Source: Oscillospiraceae bacterium
GTDB taxonomy: Bacteria; Bacillota; Clostridia; Oscillospirales; Ruminococcaceae
Length of the DNA: 64,000 nucleotides
Direction: 5' to 3'
NCBI GenBank assembly: GCA_902363145.1
Contig: CABIZB010000008.1
Coordinates: 23,546 to 87,545, forward strand
Both the position numbers and the translations under genes were made by a program. This document shows, one piece after another, positions 42,831 through 52,157 of this stretch (positions are counted from its first letter, which is position 1; each line of letters opens with the position of its first letter). Under the pieces are notes generated by a model. The model worked only from the letters and a program-made list of their open reading frames with translations, was not told the DNA's origin and did not search any database.

Positions 42831-44921
42831 TTAGTTCTTCTGTACTTCGATACGGTAGTTGACGTATTTTCCGCCAGTGTCAGCCAGAACGATAGTTCCG
42901 TCGTAGGTCTTGCCTGTTTTCGGGGAGTAGAGCTTCTTTACATTTGCCTTGCCGGATTTAAGGAGCGCGGCGGCAATCTTCGCGGAAAAAGCGGTCTTGC
43001 GTTCCTCGAAAAAGCGGTCGTTCTTCCACATGACAAAGGCACATTCTTTGTTGCTGCAATAATAGTTTTTCTTCCCCTCATGGACGGGGGAACCGCAACG
43101 GGGGCATTTGCCGACAGAGGGCTTTTCCTCCCGGAACAAATCCTTTTTCCCGTCCAGTGCTGCGGCGTGTGTCCGCACAAGCTCCCGCGCCATAGCTTCA
43201 ATGCCGGACAGAAATTCGCCGGGGTCTGCGGCTCCCTTTGCTATCTGCGTCAGATTGTTTTCCCATTCTGCGGTAAGCTGCGGGGAAGTGAGCATATCCG
43301 GCAAGATTGATACAAGGGCGGCTCCATTCTGCGTGGGGATAAGCTGCTTGCCTTTGCGCTCTGCAAAGCCGCCCTTTACCAGTTTTTCAATGACGGCGGC
43401 GCGGGTGGCGGGAGTGCCAAGCCCCCGGCGTTCCGCGTCCGGGTCGGTGTCCCCGTTCCCGGCGCGTTCCATAGCCGACAAAAGGCTTGCTTCGCTGTGG
43501 GGCTTCGGCGGCGTTGTGATATGCTCCGTTACTTTTGCGGCGGGGTTAGGAAAGCCCTGTCCCTCGGAAAGCTCCGGCAGCGTCACGTCTGCATTTTCCC
43601 CGTCCTCCGCTTCGGGCTTATCTTTCAGCGTCGCCCGGTATCTGCGTTCCATCTCTTTCCAACCGTCAGAAATAACAGTCTTTCCCCGCACCGTAAACTC
43701 CGTATCGGCGCATGAGAAAACCGCCGTAACCGCTTCAAAGATATGCGGCTCGGCGGTGGCAAGGAGCAGACGCGCCCCCGCAAGGGTGAGGATATTTCTC
43801 TCGCTTTCCGGCAGCGCGTCCGGGTCAGCCTTTGCAAGCTCCATAGTGGGAATGATTGCGTGGTGGTCTGATACTTTTTTACTGTCTGTTACCTTTGCAA
43901 CCTCCGGCGTGAAGTCCGCGCCCGCCATAAAGGGGAGCTTTTCGCAAAGCAGCGCGATAATGCCCGCTGCGGTGCCGCCCATGTCGTCAGTAAGAAAGCT
44001 GCTGTCCGTCCTCGGATAGGTAAGCAGTCTTTTTTCATAAAGGGCTTGTGCAAGGTCAAGGGTCTGTTTCGCGGTGTAGCCGAAAATGCGGTTCGCTTCC
44101 CGCTGCAAAGAGGTAAGGTCAAAGAGCTTCGGCGGGGCTGCGGTTTTCTTCTCTCTGGTAAGGGAAACGCATACCGCCGTTTCTGTTTCGCAAGCCCCTT
44201 TCAGCGCGGCGGCTTCTGCCTTGTCTGAAATCCTTTCGCTTGCCGCTTCCGCGCCGGATAAATCAAGGCGAACATGATAATATTTTTCTTTCTGGAAATG
44301 GGAGATAGCCGCGTCCCGGTCGGTGAGCATTTTTAAGGTCGGGGTCTGGACGCGCCCCACGTTCAAGGTCTTTCCATACAGGCAGGAGAAAAGCCGGGTG
44401 GCGTTAATGCCGATAAGCCAGTCAGCCTTTGCGCGGCAGAGGGCAGACGCAAAGAGCGCGTCGTAGTCCCGCCCGTCTTTGAGGGAAGCAAAGCCCGCCT
44501 TAATCGCCCCGTCCTCCATTGAGGAAATCCACAAGCGGCGCATGGGCTTCTTGCAGCCCGCCGCTTCGTAGACAAAGCGGAAAATCAATTCTCCCTCGCG
44601 CCCCGCGTCGCAGGCGTTCACCACTTCGGAAACGTCGGCGCGGTGCATAAGCTCTTTTAAGGTCTTGAATTGCTTCCCCTTGTCCGGGTCAACGGCGTAC
44701 TGCCATTCCTCCGGCAGAATGGGTAAGCTGTCAAAACTCCATTTTTTATATTGCTCCCCGTAGGCGGCAGCTTCCGCAAGCTGTACCAAATGCCCGACGC
44801 ACCATGAAATGAGGTAGCCGACGCCCTCGATATATCCGTCTTTCTTTTCCTTAACGCCAAGCGCGGCGGCGATAGTCTGCGCCACGCTCGGCTTTTCTGC
44901 AATCACAAGTCTAAGTGCCAT
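42831..44921 (-). CDS. topB: DNA topoisomerase III (TopB-like) of the ICE
   Basis: 696 aa type IA topoisomerase. Toprim VIAEKPSVAQTIA at 6-18 and DAGREGELIF at 105-114; active-site Tyr302 in LLTYPRTDSSFL; C-terminal zinc ribbon GKCPRCGSPV ... YYCSNKECAF. Resolves single-strand intermediates during transfer or replication of the element. It is a standard member of Tn1549-type operons. Confidence 0.9.
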   Translation of the reverse strand: MALRLVIAEKPSVAQTIAAALGVKEKKDGYIEGVGYLISWCVGHLVQLAEAAAYGEQYKKWSFDSLPILPEEWQYAVDPDKGKQFKTLKELMHRADVSEVVNACDAGREGELIFRFVYEAAGCKKPMRRLWISSMEDGAIKAGFASLKDGRDYDALFASALCRAKADWLIGINATRLFSCLYGKTLNVGRVQTPTLKMLTDRDAAISHFQKEKYYHVRLDLSGAEAASERISDKAEAAALKGACETETAVCVSLTREKKTAAPPKLFDLTSLQREANRIFGYTAKQTLDLAQALYEKRLLTYPRTDSSFLTDDMGGTAAGIIALLCEKLPFMAGADFTPEVAKVTDSKKVSDHHAIIPTMELAKADPDALPESERNILTLAGARLLLATAEPHIFEAVTAVFSCADTEFTVRGKTVISDGWKEMERRYRATLKDKPEAEDGENADVTLPELSEGQGFPNPAAKVTEHITTPPKPHSEASLLSAMERAGNGDTDPDAERRGLGTPATRAAVIEKLVKGGFAERKGKQLIPTQNGAALVSILPDMLTSPQLTAEWENNLTQIAKGAADPGEFLSGIEAMARELVRTHAAALDGKKDLFREEKPSVGKCPRCGSPVHEGKKNYYCSNKECAFVMWKNDRFFEERKTAFSAKIAAALLKSGKANVKKLYSPKTGKTYDGTIVLADTGGKYVNYRIEVQKN

Positions 44922-44936
44922 GAAAAAATCCTCCTT

Positions 44937-45125
44937 TCAGCGTTCCGGCGCGGTGTGCTTCTTCTCCTGTGCCTGTTTCAGACAATAGCCGATACAGGGG
45001 GATTGCGCCTTATAAGGGCAGCGCACACACGCCGGGGATTTTGGAACGGGCGGCGCACTGTCACGCCGCCCGGTGGGTCTTTGTACCATCATTTTTTCCA
45101 AAGGATTTTCGGTGAAAAGCCTCAT
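44937..45125 (-). CDS. Small cysteine-containing ICE protein (62 aa)
   Basis: SPACVRCPYKAQSPCIGYCLKQ carries four Cys that could bind one metal. Basic N-terminus, no membrane segment. The start overlaps the DUF4366 stop (ATGA). Conserved position before topB in such elements; function unknown. Confidence 0.6.
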   Translation of the reverse strand: MRLFTENPLEKMMVQRPTGRRDSAPPVPKSPACVRCPYKAQSPCIGYCLKQAQEKKHTAPER

Positions 45126-45823
45126 GCTTCCTCGTCCTCCTGTTCTTCATCAGAAAGCCCGTCCCCCTCGTCCTCGTCGTAATCGTCAAAATCGAAATCT
45201 TCAAGGTCGGTGTCGCCCTTGACGTTCTGCTTTGGCTTCATAAACTTAAAATAATAGAACGCGCCCCCGCCGCCAAGAAGTGCCACGACAAGGAAAAGCA
45301 CAAGCCCGCCTGTATTGCCTTTCTCTTTGGGCTGCTCTGTTGGTTTCTCGGTTTCCGGCTCCGCTTCCTTGCCACTGCAAGCGGTCATGTTGTCCTTGCA
45401 GACAGGGCAGCTCACATTTACCTTTCCGGCTTCGCATTTATCGGTGCAACTGCAAACGGCGGGCGGGGCTGCTTCGGTGCTTCCGTCCTCCATAAGTGCT
45501 AAGAGGTCGGCTTCGTCCACTTGATTAAGGAAATGTACGGTGTCCTCGCCCTCGTCGTCCCGGTCAATGAGGATATAAAAGTAATTGCCGTTTTTGGTCG
45601 TTACGGTGATAAGCTGCTTGTTGCCGCCGAAATCGTCTACAAGGGTCGCGTTCCCGTCCGGGGTAAGGGGTTCTTCCTTTTGGGGTTCCTCGTAGACAAC
45701 GCCGCTGTCGTTGGTGTCGTCCTCTCCCTCCGGGGTCTGTGCAAAAGCGGTGACGGAAAAGCCGCCCATAAGTACAAGGGCGGCGCAAAGTGCGGTCAAG
45801 GTTCTAAGGATTTTCTTATTCAT
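45122..45823 (-). CDS. DUF4366-family membrane protein
   Basis: 233 aa from ATG 45823. Signal peptide (LRTLTALCAALVLMGGFSVTAFA), extracellular domain with a Cys cluster (CSCTDKCEAGKVNVSCPVCK), transmembrane helix (LVLFLVVALLGGGGAFYYF) and an acidic cytoplasmic tail. The family is a surface component of the transfer apparatus in Tn1549/CTn-type elements. It overlaps DUF4315 upstream by 8 bp. Confidence 0.85.
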   Translation of the reverse strand: MNKKILRTLTALCAALVLMGGFSVTAFAQTPEGEDDTNDSGVVYEEPQKEEPLTPDGNATLVDDFGGNKQLITVTTKNGNYFYILIDRDDEGEDTVHFLNQVDEADLLALMEDGSTEAAPPAVCSCTDKCEAGKVNVSCPVCKDNMTACSGKEAEPETEKPTEQPKEKGNTGGLVLFLVVALLGGGGAFYYFKFMKPKQNVKGDTDLEDFDFDDYDEDEGDGLSDEEQEDEEA

Positions 45824-46094
45824 TCTCGGTGTCCTCCATTTCTTCGGTGTCATGGTCTGCGGGTTCTGCGGGGTAGCCCGGCGCGGCTTCCATGCCCGGA
45901 ATACCGCCCCCGGAAAGCATAGCGGAAAGCTCATGCGGGGAAAGGCGCATGGAGCGCACAAGCTGTACGATTTGCAGGTTTTCCGCTTCGGTTTTCTGCG
46001 CTTCAAGCCCCCTTAATTTGTTCTGGTACTCGGTGATTTTCTCGCGGGTCTTTGCAATCTCCCTGTCGATACGTTCAATTTTGTTCATAGCCAT
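45816..46094 (-). CDS. DUF4315-family coiled-coil protein
   Basis: 92 aa from ATG 46094 (AAAGGAG upstream). A coiled coil (IERIDREIAKTREKITEYQN) then VRSMRLSPHELSAMLSGG and an acidic tail. Always found between the peptidoglycan hydrolase and DUF4366 genes in related ICEs; role unknown. Confidence 0.85.
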   Translation of the reverse strand: MAMNKIERIDREIAKTREKITEYQNKLRGLEAQKTEAENLQIVQLVRSMRLSPHELSAMLSGGGIPGMEAAPGYPAEPADHDTEEMEDTENE

Positions 46095-46128
46095 AAATAA
46101 ATTTCTCCTTTCTTTGCTCAAAAATATG

Positions 46129-48276
46129 TTAATTCCAGTTCATCAGCCCATAGCCTTTGATACAGGAGTAATTGACGGGGTAGCTCTTTATCTTGCAGGC
46201 GTCGCCGGAATTGCCCTCGACGGTATAGACGCGCTCCCCGTCCGTTCCGATAACAAGCCCCACATGGTCTGCGCTCCCGTCCCCGTCCCAGTCGAAAAAG
46301 ATAGCGTCGCCGGGGGCGATATTCTCATAGCCCCTCGCGCCCCATTGCCCGCGTGACTGGAACCAGGGTACGCCCTGTGACTGGCACCCGGCAAAGCGCG
46401 GCTCGCTCTTTCCGGCTTGATTGTAGCACCATGAAACGAAACAGGCGCACCATTCCACGCGGCTGTTAAATCCGTACCAGCTCCAAAAGGGTCGCCCGCC
46501 CACGTTGCCGACTTGCCGCTTTGCAAGGTCTACAACGGCGGTGTTGCCGGGGCGTGTGCCGTTTACAAGCTGTACGCCGCTTAAATCCTCGGACGCGCCC
46601 ATATCGGGGGAGCCGCCGCCGAAAATCAGCGGTTTGTTTCCGCTTGTTTCCAGATAGACGCGGTACATTTCAAGCTGCTGTGGCGTTAGAAGTTCCTCCG
46701 CAATCTCGGAAATGGGCTTGTTCGTCAGCTTCACATTAAGGATATGGTACTCGTAGGGTACTTCCTCGGTGGTCGTTTCCCCTGTTTCCGGGTCGGTGCT
46801 TGTTTCTGTGCGGTAGCGGATTTCCGTTTCTTCCGTCAGCGTCAAGGTGTACTGCATGGCAAAGACGCGGTTTAGTTCTGCCTGTGCGCTCTGCGGGGTG
46901 TAGGTCTGTAAAAGGGCGGTGAGGTAGGACGCTAACTCATGGGGGTTATGCCCGATACTGTCAAGGTCATAGCGGTATTCGTCATAGCCGGGGTGGGTGC
47001 TTTCGATATTGTCAATCTGCTGCTGAAGCTCGTTTTCCTTTGCGGCGTAATTGTTCTCCGTCGCCACAAGGTCGCTGTCCTCCGACGTGTAGGAAGTCCC
47101 AAGTATGCCGTTCATCAAGCCGGAGAACATGGAGCCGCAAGAGGAAAGCCCCGCCGATACCATGATGAATAAGAGCAGCGCGGCAACGGCGATACATACG
47201 CCCGCCGGGTGCCGCCCTACAAAAGCGATTGCCCGTTTGGTTTCCTCGGCGGTTTTCTTTGCCGCTTTCCTTGTATTCTCCGCTGCCTTTTTTGCTGTGG
47301 CTGCGCCCCCTTTTTTCGCTGCCTTTGCATACTGCCGCTTGATTTGCTGCTTCTGCATGAAGCGGGAAAGGGGATTGCTCGCAATCTGCGGATTGTCATG
47401 TAAGGCTTTGTGGTACTGGAAATCCACATTTGCCTTGAACGCCGCTTTCTCTGCCTTTGCCGCCGCCCGGTAGGGTTTCAGCTTGTGGCTGCGGTAGCCC
47501 TCCTTGACTTTCCTCGCCCCGTACTTTGCGCCGCGCTCTGCCAGTTCTTCGGATTTGTGCGCCCCCTCAACGCCGGAATTGTCCTTTTCAACGGAATGTA
47601 TCTTGTTGTGGACGAAAATACCCGCTTCCTGTGCGGGGCGGGATAGCGGGTTATTGTGGGGCTTATTCTTTCCTATGGGCTTTTCCCGTTCCTCAAAGCG
47701 TAGGCGGGTCTTGCCTTTCCCGGTAGCTTCGTCAAAGGTGCGCTCCCGTACAAGTTTCTTTTCTTTGGGGATAGCCGCCTTTGCCGCGTCCAGACGGTCG
47801 GCTGCTTTGTCCGATTTTCGGATATACTTTTCAAGCTCCGGCGTTGCCCGTTCCTCGTCGGTAAACTGCAAGCGGGAAGATTTTTCTTTTGCTGTGGCTT
47901 CTGCCTGTGCTTTCCTCGCCGCCTTTTTGCTCGCCTTTCTGGTACGCGCCCCGTCGATACGCTCCAAGACGCGCTCGGCTGCGGCGGTGTCCTGTTCCCG
48001 TTCTGCCCCCGGCGCATGGGGAAGTGGCGGCGTGTCGGTTAAGGGCGGGGAAGTTGCGCCGCCCGGTAGGGGCTGCGCTGCCTGTTCCGGCGGCTGCGGT
48101 GCTTCGGTCTTTGCAAAGTCCGCGTCCCTTATCCGCTTGCTGATACGTTTCTTTTTCCCGGTGGCGGCGTTTACCTCGACAGCCCCCTCGCGGGTCATTT
48201 TCTGCGTGACTTTCTCACGCGCTCGATACTGTTTTATTTTTCTGTCCCTCCAATCCGCGCCCTTGCAAGGGCGCAA
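46129..48276 (-). CDS. Membrane-anchored CHAP-domain peptidoglycan hydrolase of the transfer apparatus (CD1108-like)
   Basis: 715 aa; start uncertain (overlaps the methylase by 43 bp; ATG 48198 is an alternative). Basic, Lys/Arg/Ala-rich cytoplasmic region (1-350), transmembrane helix (VCIAVAALLLFIMVSAGL), extracellular linker, then a CHAP amidase domain: Cys in WCACFVSWC near 610 and His in SADHVGLVIG near 670. It opens the cell wall for the mating channel, the role of VirB1-like hydrolases. Confidence 0.85.
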   Translation of the reverse strand: MRPCKGADWRDRKIKQYRAREKVTQKMTREGAVEVNAATGKKKRISKRIRDADFAKTEAPQPPEQAAQPLPGGATSPPLTDTPPLPHAPGAEREQDTAAAERVLERIDGARTRKASKKAARKAQAEATAKEKSSRLQFTDEERATPELEKYIRKSDKAADRLDAAKAAIPKEKKLVRERTFDEATGKGKTRLRFEEREKPIGKNKPHNNPLSRPAQEAGIFVHNKIHSVEKDNSGVEGAHKSEELAERGAKYGARKVKEGYRSHKLKPYRAAAKAEKAAFKANVDFQYHKALHDNPQIASNPLSRFMQKQQIKRQYAKAAKKGGAATAKKAAENTRKAAKKTAEETKRAIAFVGRHPAGVCIAVAALLLFIMVSAGLSSCGSMFSGLMNGILGTSYTSEDSDLVATENNYAAKENELQQQIDNIESTHPGYDEYRYDLDSIGHNPHELASYLTALLQTYTPQSAQAELNRVFAMQYTLTLTEETEIRYRTETSTDPETGETTTEEVPYEYHILNVKLTNKPISEIAEELLTPQQLEMYRVYLETSGNKPLIFGGGSPDMGASEDLSGVQLVNGTRPGNTAVVDLAKRQVGNVGGRPFWSWYGFNSRVEWCACFVSWCYNQAGKSEPRFAGCQSQGVPWFQSRGQWGARGYENIAPGDAIFFDWDGDGSADHVGLVIGTDGERVYTVEGNSGDACKIKSYPVNYSCIKGYGLMNWN

Positions 48277-49193
48277 TACTCGGCGTTTATCTCAATGCCT
48301 ATATAATGCCTGTCAAGCTGCCTTGCGGCTGCCCCCGTCGTGCCGCTGCCGAAAAAGGGGTCAAGCACAACGCCGCCTTTCGGACAGCCCGCCTTGATAC
48401 AGGTTTCGGCAAGTTTTGGCGGGAACGCGGCGAAATGCCCGCCCTTGTAGGGAACGGTATTGATAAGCCACACGTCCCGCCTGTTCCGCATGGTCGGCAT
48501 GAGGGCTTCGTCGTAGTAGCTGCCGCTTCGCGCCCGGTTAAGCCCCTGTACTTTCCCCTGTCCGGGTATTTCGTCCGCATATTTCTGTCCCGCGCTGCGC
48601 CCGGTGCGGTACCGCGCCGCCGTTGTGGGGGCTAACGGCTCGGCTATGGCGGCTGCGTCATAGAAATATTTCTTTGACTTCGTAAGCAGAAAGATATGTT
48701 CATAGCAGCGGGTAGGGCGGTCTTTCACGCTCTCCGGCATGGGGTTTTCTTTCTGCCAGATAATGTCGCTCCGTAAATACCACCCGTCAGCGCGTAGGGC
48801 AAAGGCTAAAAGCCAAGGGATACCGATTAAGTCCTTTTGTTTGCAGCCGGAAACGCGGTTGTTTCTTGCAATCTGCTGTCCGTTTCTGCCTTTCGGGTTC
48901 TTCGGGTCTGCATGGTAGCCTTTATTTCCTGTGCCGCAGTAGGTGTCCGCGATATTCAGCCAGAGCGTACCGTCAGAACGCAGTACCCGGCGCAGCTCGC
49001 GGAAAACCTCGGTCAGCCTGTCAATGTACTGCTCCGGCGTGTCCTCCCGCCCAATCTGCATATCAAGCCCATAATCTCTAAGCGCATAGTAGGGCGGGCT
49101 TGTGACGCAACAGTGTACGCTTTCCTCTGGAAGCTCCCGCAAGGCATAGAGCGCGTCGCGGTTGATGATGGTGTCAGTTTTCAGCCCGTTCAT
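48234..49193 (-). CDS. DNA methyltransferase (beta-class, SPPY) in the transfer operon
   Basis: 319 aa. Catalytic TSPPYY at 31-36 and SAM-binding DPFFGSGTTGAA near 280; this order (catalytic motif before FGSGT) is beta-class, with N4-cytosine or N6-adenine specificity. There is no restriction endonuclease beside it, so it is an orphan, likely marking the ICE against host restriction together with the ArdA/ArdC fusion. It overlaps virB4 by 4 bp. Confidence 0.9.
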   Translation of the reverse strand: MNGLKTDTIINRDALYALRELPEESVHCCVTSPPYYALRDYGLDMQIGREDTPEQYIDRLTEVFRELRRVLRSDGTLWLNIADTYCGTGNKGYHADPKNPKGRNGQQIARNNRVSGCKQKDLIGIPWLLAFALRADGWYLRSDIIWQKENPMPESVKDRPTRCYEHIFLLTKSKKYFYDAAAIAEPLAPTTAARYRTGRSAGQKYADEIPGQGKVQGLNRARSGSYYDEALMPTMRNRRDVWLINTVPYKGGHFAAFPPKLAETCIKAGCPKGGVVLDPFFGSGTTGAAARQLDRHYIGIEINAEYCALARARIGGTEK

Positions 49194-51628
49194 GCTTCGC
49201 CTACTTCCTCCGGCTTCGTCGTCATTACCCGGTAAAGCTCGGTGTCTTTCGGGAAGCGGTCTACAAAGGGCAGCACCACGTTCCCGTAGAAGATAAGCCC
49301 CTCGCCCGCTTCGGTGTGGGTGACATATTTCATCTGCTGCGGGGAGATGTTGAGCTGCTTTGCAAGGATAGCCCGGTCGCCCGCCGCCTGATTGAGCATG
49401 AGGACAAAATCAGAGTTTTCAAAGATATTCTCCACTTCGCGGGAAGCAAGCAAATCCTTGACATTCTGCGTAATGGCTGTGGGTATGCCGCCCCATTTTC
49501 TGAAACGCTTCCAGATTTCAACGGAATAGGCGGCGGTCTGTTCCTCTTTCAAGAGAAGATGAAATTCGTCCATAAAATACCGGGTGGATTTCCTTTCTGC
49601 CCGGTTGACGGTGACGCGGTTCCATACCTGGTCCTGCACAATGAGCATACCTAACTTTTTGAGCTGCTTCCCAAGCTGCTTGATGTCAAAGCAGACAAGG
49701 CGGTTGTTCAGCTCCACGTTGGTACGGTGGTTGAATACGTTAAGGCTCCCGGAAACGTAAAGCTCCAATGCCGCCGCGATACGCGCCGCTTCCGGCTCCG
49801 GCTGCTTCAAAAGCTCGTCGTAGAGGTCGCCCAAGATAGGCATTTTCTCCGGGTCGGGGTCTGCAAGGAAAGGGCGGTACACGTTCCTAACGGCGCGGTC
49901 AATGACGGTCTTATCGACAGGCTGCAAGCCCTCCTTACCGCCTATGACAAGCTCGCAGAGGGAGAGGATAAAGTCGGATTTCAGCGCAAGGGGGCTGTCG
50001 TCCTCGGAATAGTTGAGGTTAATATCCATAGGGTTCACATACTGGGGCTTCCCGTCAATGCCCTTGCCCGTAGGCGATAACCGTATCACTTGCCCGTCAA
50101 GCCGCTGCACAAGGGAAAAATACTCTGCTTCCGGGTCGCAGATAATAATGTCGTCGTCTGTAATGAGGAAAGCGTTTGTCATTTCCCGTTTGGCGGCAAA
50201 GGATTTCCCGCTTCCCGGCGTACCCAAGATTAAGCCGTTGGGGTTCTTTAGCTGCTTGCGGTCGCAGAGTATCATGTTGTTAGACAGGGCGTTCAAGCCG
50301 TAGTACAAAGCCGCGCCCGTCTGGAAAAGCTCCTGTGTGATAAAGGGGATAAAGATAGCGGTGCTTGACGTGGTAAGCCCTCTTTGAATGGGGATAAGGT
50401 TCTCCCCAAGCGGTACAGAGGACATAAGCCCCGCTTCCTGTTGGTAGTCAAGGCGGGTTAAGGCGCAGTTGTTCTTCTGTGCTATGCCCGCCGCCGCGAA
50501 TACGTCATTTTCCAGTTTCCGCTTCGTGTCCGCCATGTTCACCACAAGGAACGTCAAGAGGAACATTCTTTCATTCCGGCTCTGCAAGTCCTGTAAGAGG
50601 TTCTTCGCTTCGCTGCCGAACGTGGCAAGGTCGGACGGGATTATATCCATGTCATAGCCGCTGCGTACCGCTTTTTTCTGTTCCTCGATTTTCATTTTGT
50701 CAAGGTCGGTGATTTTCCGCTTGATTGTCTTTATGGCTTCGGTCTGGTCGATACTGTGGATATGCAGATTGACGATAACGCCCGTTTCCAAGTCCAGAAT
50801 ATCCGATAAGATACGGTCGTTTAACTCCGGGGCAAGGATTTCAAGGAATGAAACCGCGCCGATTTTGCGCCCCATGCGGAAATAACGCCCCTCGCCAAAA
50901 CGGAAAGAGGACGGGGCGATAAAGTCCTTTGTGGAAAGCCCGGACGGGGCAAGCCAAGAAAAATCAAAGGAAAACTGCCCGCCCTCCGGGTGGAAAATGC
51001 CATGCAGCATTTTAAGGCGTTCATAGCCTGTCATGGGGCGGGCAGCTACGCCCAAGAGCTTAAAGTTGTTCAGCACGTCCGTTTCGATACGGGCAAGGCG
51101 GGATTTCGCCGCGCCCAGACTGTCGGCTTCAATGGCAAAGGTGATATACTTCGCCTTGACAAGCCCGTTGTTGCCCTTTGCAAGCTGGTTTTTCAGCATA
51201 TCCCGGTATTCTGTGCGGATAGAATTGAAAGCGTCCTCCTGTGCCGGGATATTGACCGCCTTTTCCGCTTCGCCCCGCTGCGTCCCCTGATTGATGAAAG
51301 AAAGCTGCACCGAAACGGAAGCGTCAAAGTAGTTTAGGAAGTCGCACCAGTTCTCAAAAATGGCGGTCTTGTCGTCTGCCTGTGCAAGCTGATAGTTAAT
51401 ATCTTCAAAGGCGACGGTCTTTGAGTATTTGCGCTGCGTAACCTTGCAGATACCGTCCGGGTACATCTGGATATAGGGGATTGTCTGCTGCGCGGTGTGC
51501 GCTTTCCCGTCGCCCTTTGCCTGTCTGATGATTTCCGCAATCTGCTTTTTCTCGGCGCGGGTGAGCTTGCGGGGCGGGTTAGGCTTTGCGCTTCCCGCCG
51601 CGCTGTTTCTTCGTGTTTCCTTTTGCAA
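49190..51628 (-). CDS. virB4: VirB4-like transfer ATPase
   Basis: 812 aa from TTG 51628, chosen because AAAAGGAGG lies 9 bases upstream. Walker A LGTPGSGKSFAAK near 470, Walker B YFMDEFHLLL near 685, then QNVKDLL and a C-terminal hexamer-type domain. Powers pilus or channel assembly of the type IV secretion system. It overlaps prgI by 50 bp and the methylase by 4 bp. Confidence 0.9.
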   Translation of the reverse strand: MQKETRRNSAAGSAKPNPPRKLTRAEKKQIAEIIRQAKGDGKAHTAQQTIPYIQMYPDGICKVTQRKYSKTVAFEDINYQLAQADDKTAIFENWCDFLNYFDASVSVQLSFINQGTQRGEAEKAVNIPAQEDAFNSIRTEYRDMLKNQLAKGNNGLVKAKYITFAIEADSLGAAKSRLARIETDVLNNFKLLGVAARPMTGYERLKMLHGIFHPEGGQFSFDFSWLAPSGLSTKDFIAPSSFRFGEGRYFRMGRKIGAVSFLEILAPELNDRILSDILDLETGVIVNLHIHSIDQTEAIKTIKRKITDLDKMKIEEQKKAVRSGYDMDIIPSDLATFGSEAKNLLQDLQSRNERMFLLTFLVVNMADTKRKLENDVFAAAGIAQKNNCALTRLDYQQEAGLMSSVPLGENLIPIQRGLTTSSTAIFIPFITQELFQTGAALYYGLNALSNNMILCDRKQLKNPNGLILGTPGSGKSFAAKREMTNAFLITDDDIIICDPEAEYFSLVQRLDGQVIRLSPTGKGIDGKPQYVNPMDINLNYSEDDSPLALKSDFILSLCELVIGGKEGLQPVDKTVIDRAVRNVYRPFLADPDPEKMPILGDLYDELLKQPEPEAARIAAALELYVSGSLNVFNHRTNVELNNRLVCFDIKQLGKQLKKLGMLIVQDQVWNRVTVNRAERKSTRYFMDEFHLLLKEEQTAAYSVEIWKRFRKWGGIPTAITQNVKDLLASREVENIFENSDFVLMLNQAAGDRAILAKQLNISPQQMKYVTHTEAGEGLIFYGNVVLPFVDRFPKDTELYRVMTTKPEEVGEA

Positions 51629-51980
51629 TCGCTGATACCTCCTTTTCAAGTTTTCTCTGCCGTTCTAAGACGGAATAAAAGTTGTCTGTCCTGTATGGTC
51701 GTTCTTTGGGGGCTATGAATTTTGTCTGAATGATGTTCTTCACCACCACTTCAAGGGGCTGTCCATGCTTCTCATACATGGCAAAGAGGAAACAGGGCAG
51801 CATGACGGCAATCATAGCCATAGACGCAAGGCTGGTGCCTGTGCTGTCTTTGAGCAGAAAGAAAAGCGGCAAGCCGAACAGGAGAGCCGCCGCAAAACAT
51901 ACAATCTGCCGTTTGGTAAGGTTGAACGCTACTTTTGTCTTGACTTTGGATAAGTCTTTGGGTACGGGTACATACGCCAA
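51579..51980 (-). CDS. PrgI-family (VirB3-like) membrane protein
   Basis: 133 aa with the PrgI start YVPVPKDLSKVKTKVAFNLT, two membrane helices (IVCFAAALLFGLPLFFLL and LASMAMIAVMLPCFLFAM) and a basic tail. VirB3-like partner of VirB4 at the inner membrane. Between it and VirB6 (51981-52157) I see no gene. Confidence 0.9.
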   Translation of the reverse strand: MAYVPVPKDLSKVKTKVAFNLTKRQIVCFAAALLFGLPLFFLLKDSTGTSLASMAMIAVMLPCFLFAMYEKHGQPLEVVVKNIIQTKFIAPKERPYRTDNFYSVLERQRKLEKEVSAIAKGNTKKQRGGKRKA

Positions 51981-52157
51981 GTGAAAACCTCCTTTCTCTG
52001 GGTTTGGTGTTGCTGTAATTTTCCATAAGGGTAATCAAGGCAAAGGTCAATCTATGCCCTTTGCCCGCCCGTATTATATGGGGGTTATCCGCGTCAAGGT
52101 CGGGTCGTATTTTCGCCGCTTCGCTCTGAAAATCTCCACCCTGCCCTTGACACGCCG

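Noticed and set aside
43108..44019. Plus-strand 303-codon open frame inside topB
   Set aside because: Exact antisense shadow of a strongly supported topoisomerase gene; Ser/Arg-rich translation.
47504..48397. Plus-strand 297-codon open frame
   Set aside because: Antisense to the CHAP hydrolase and methylase genes; no family features.
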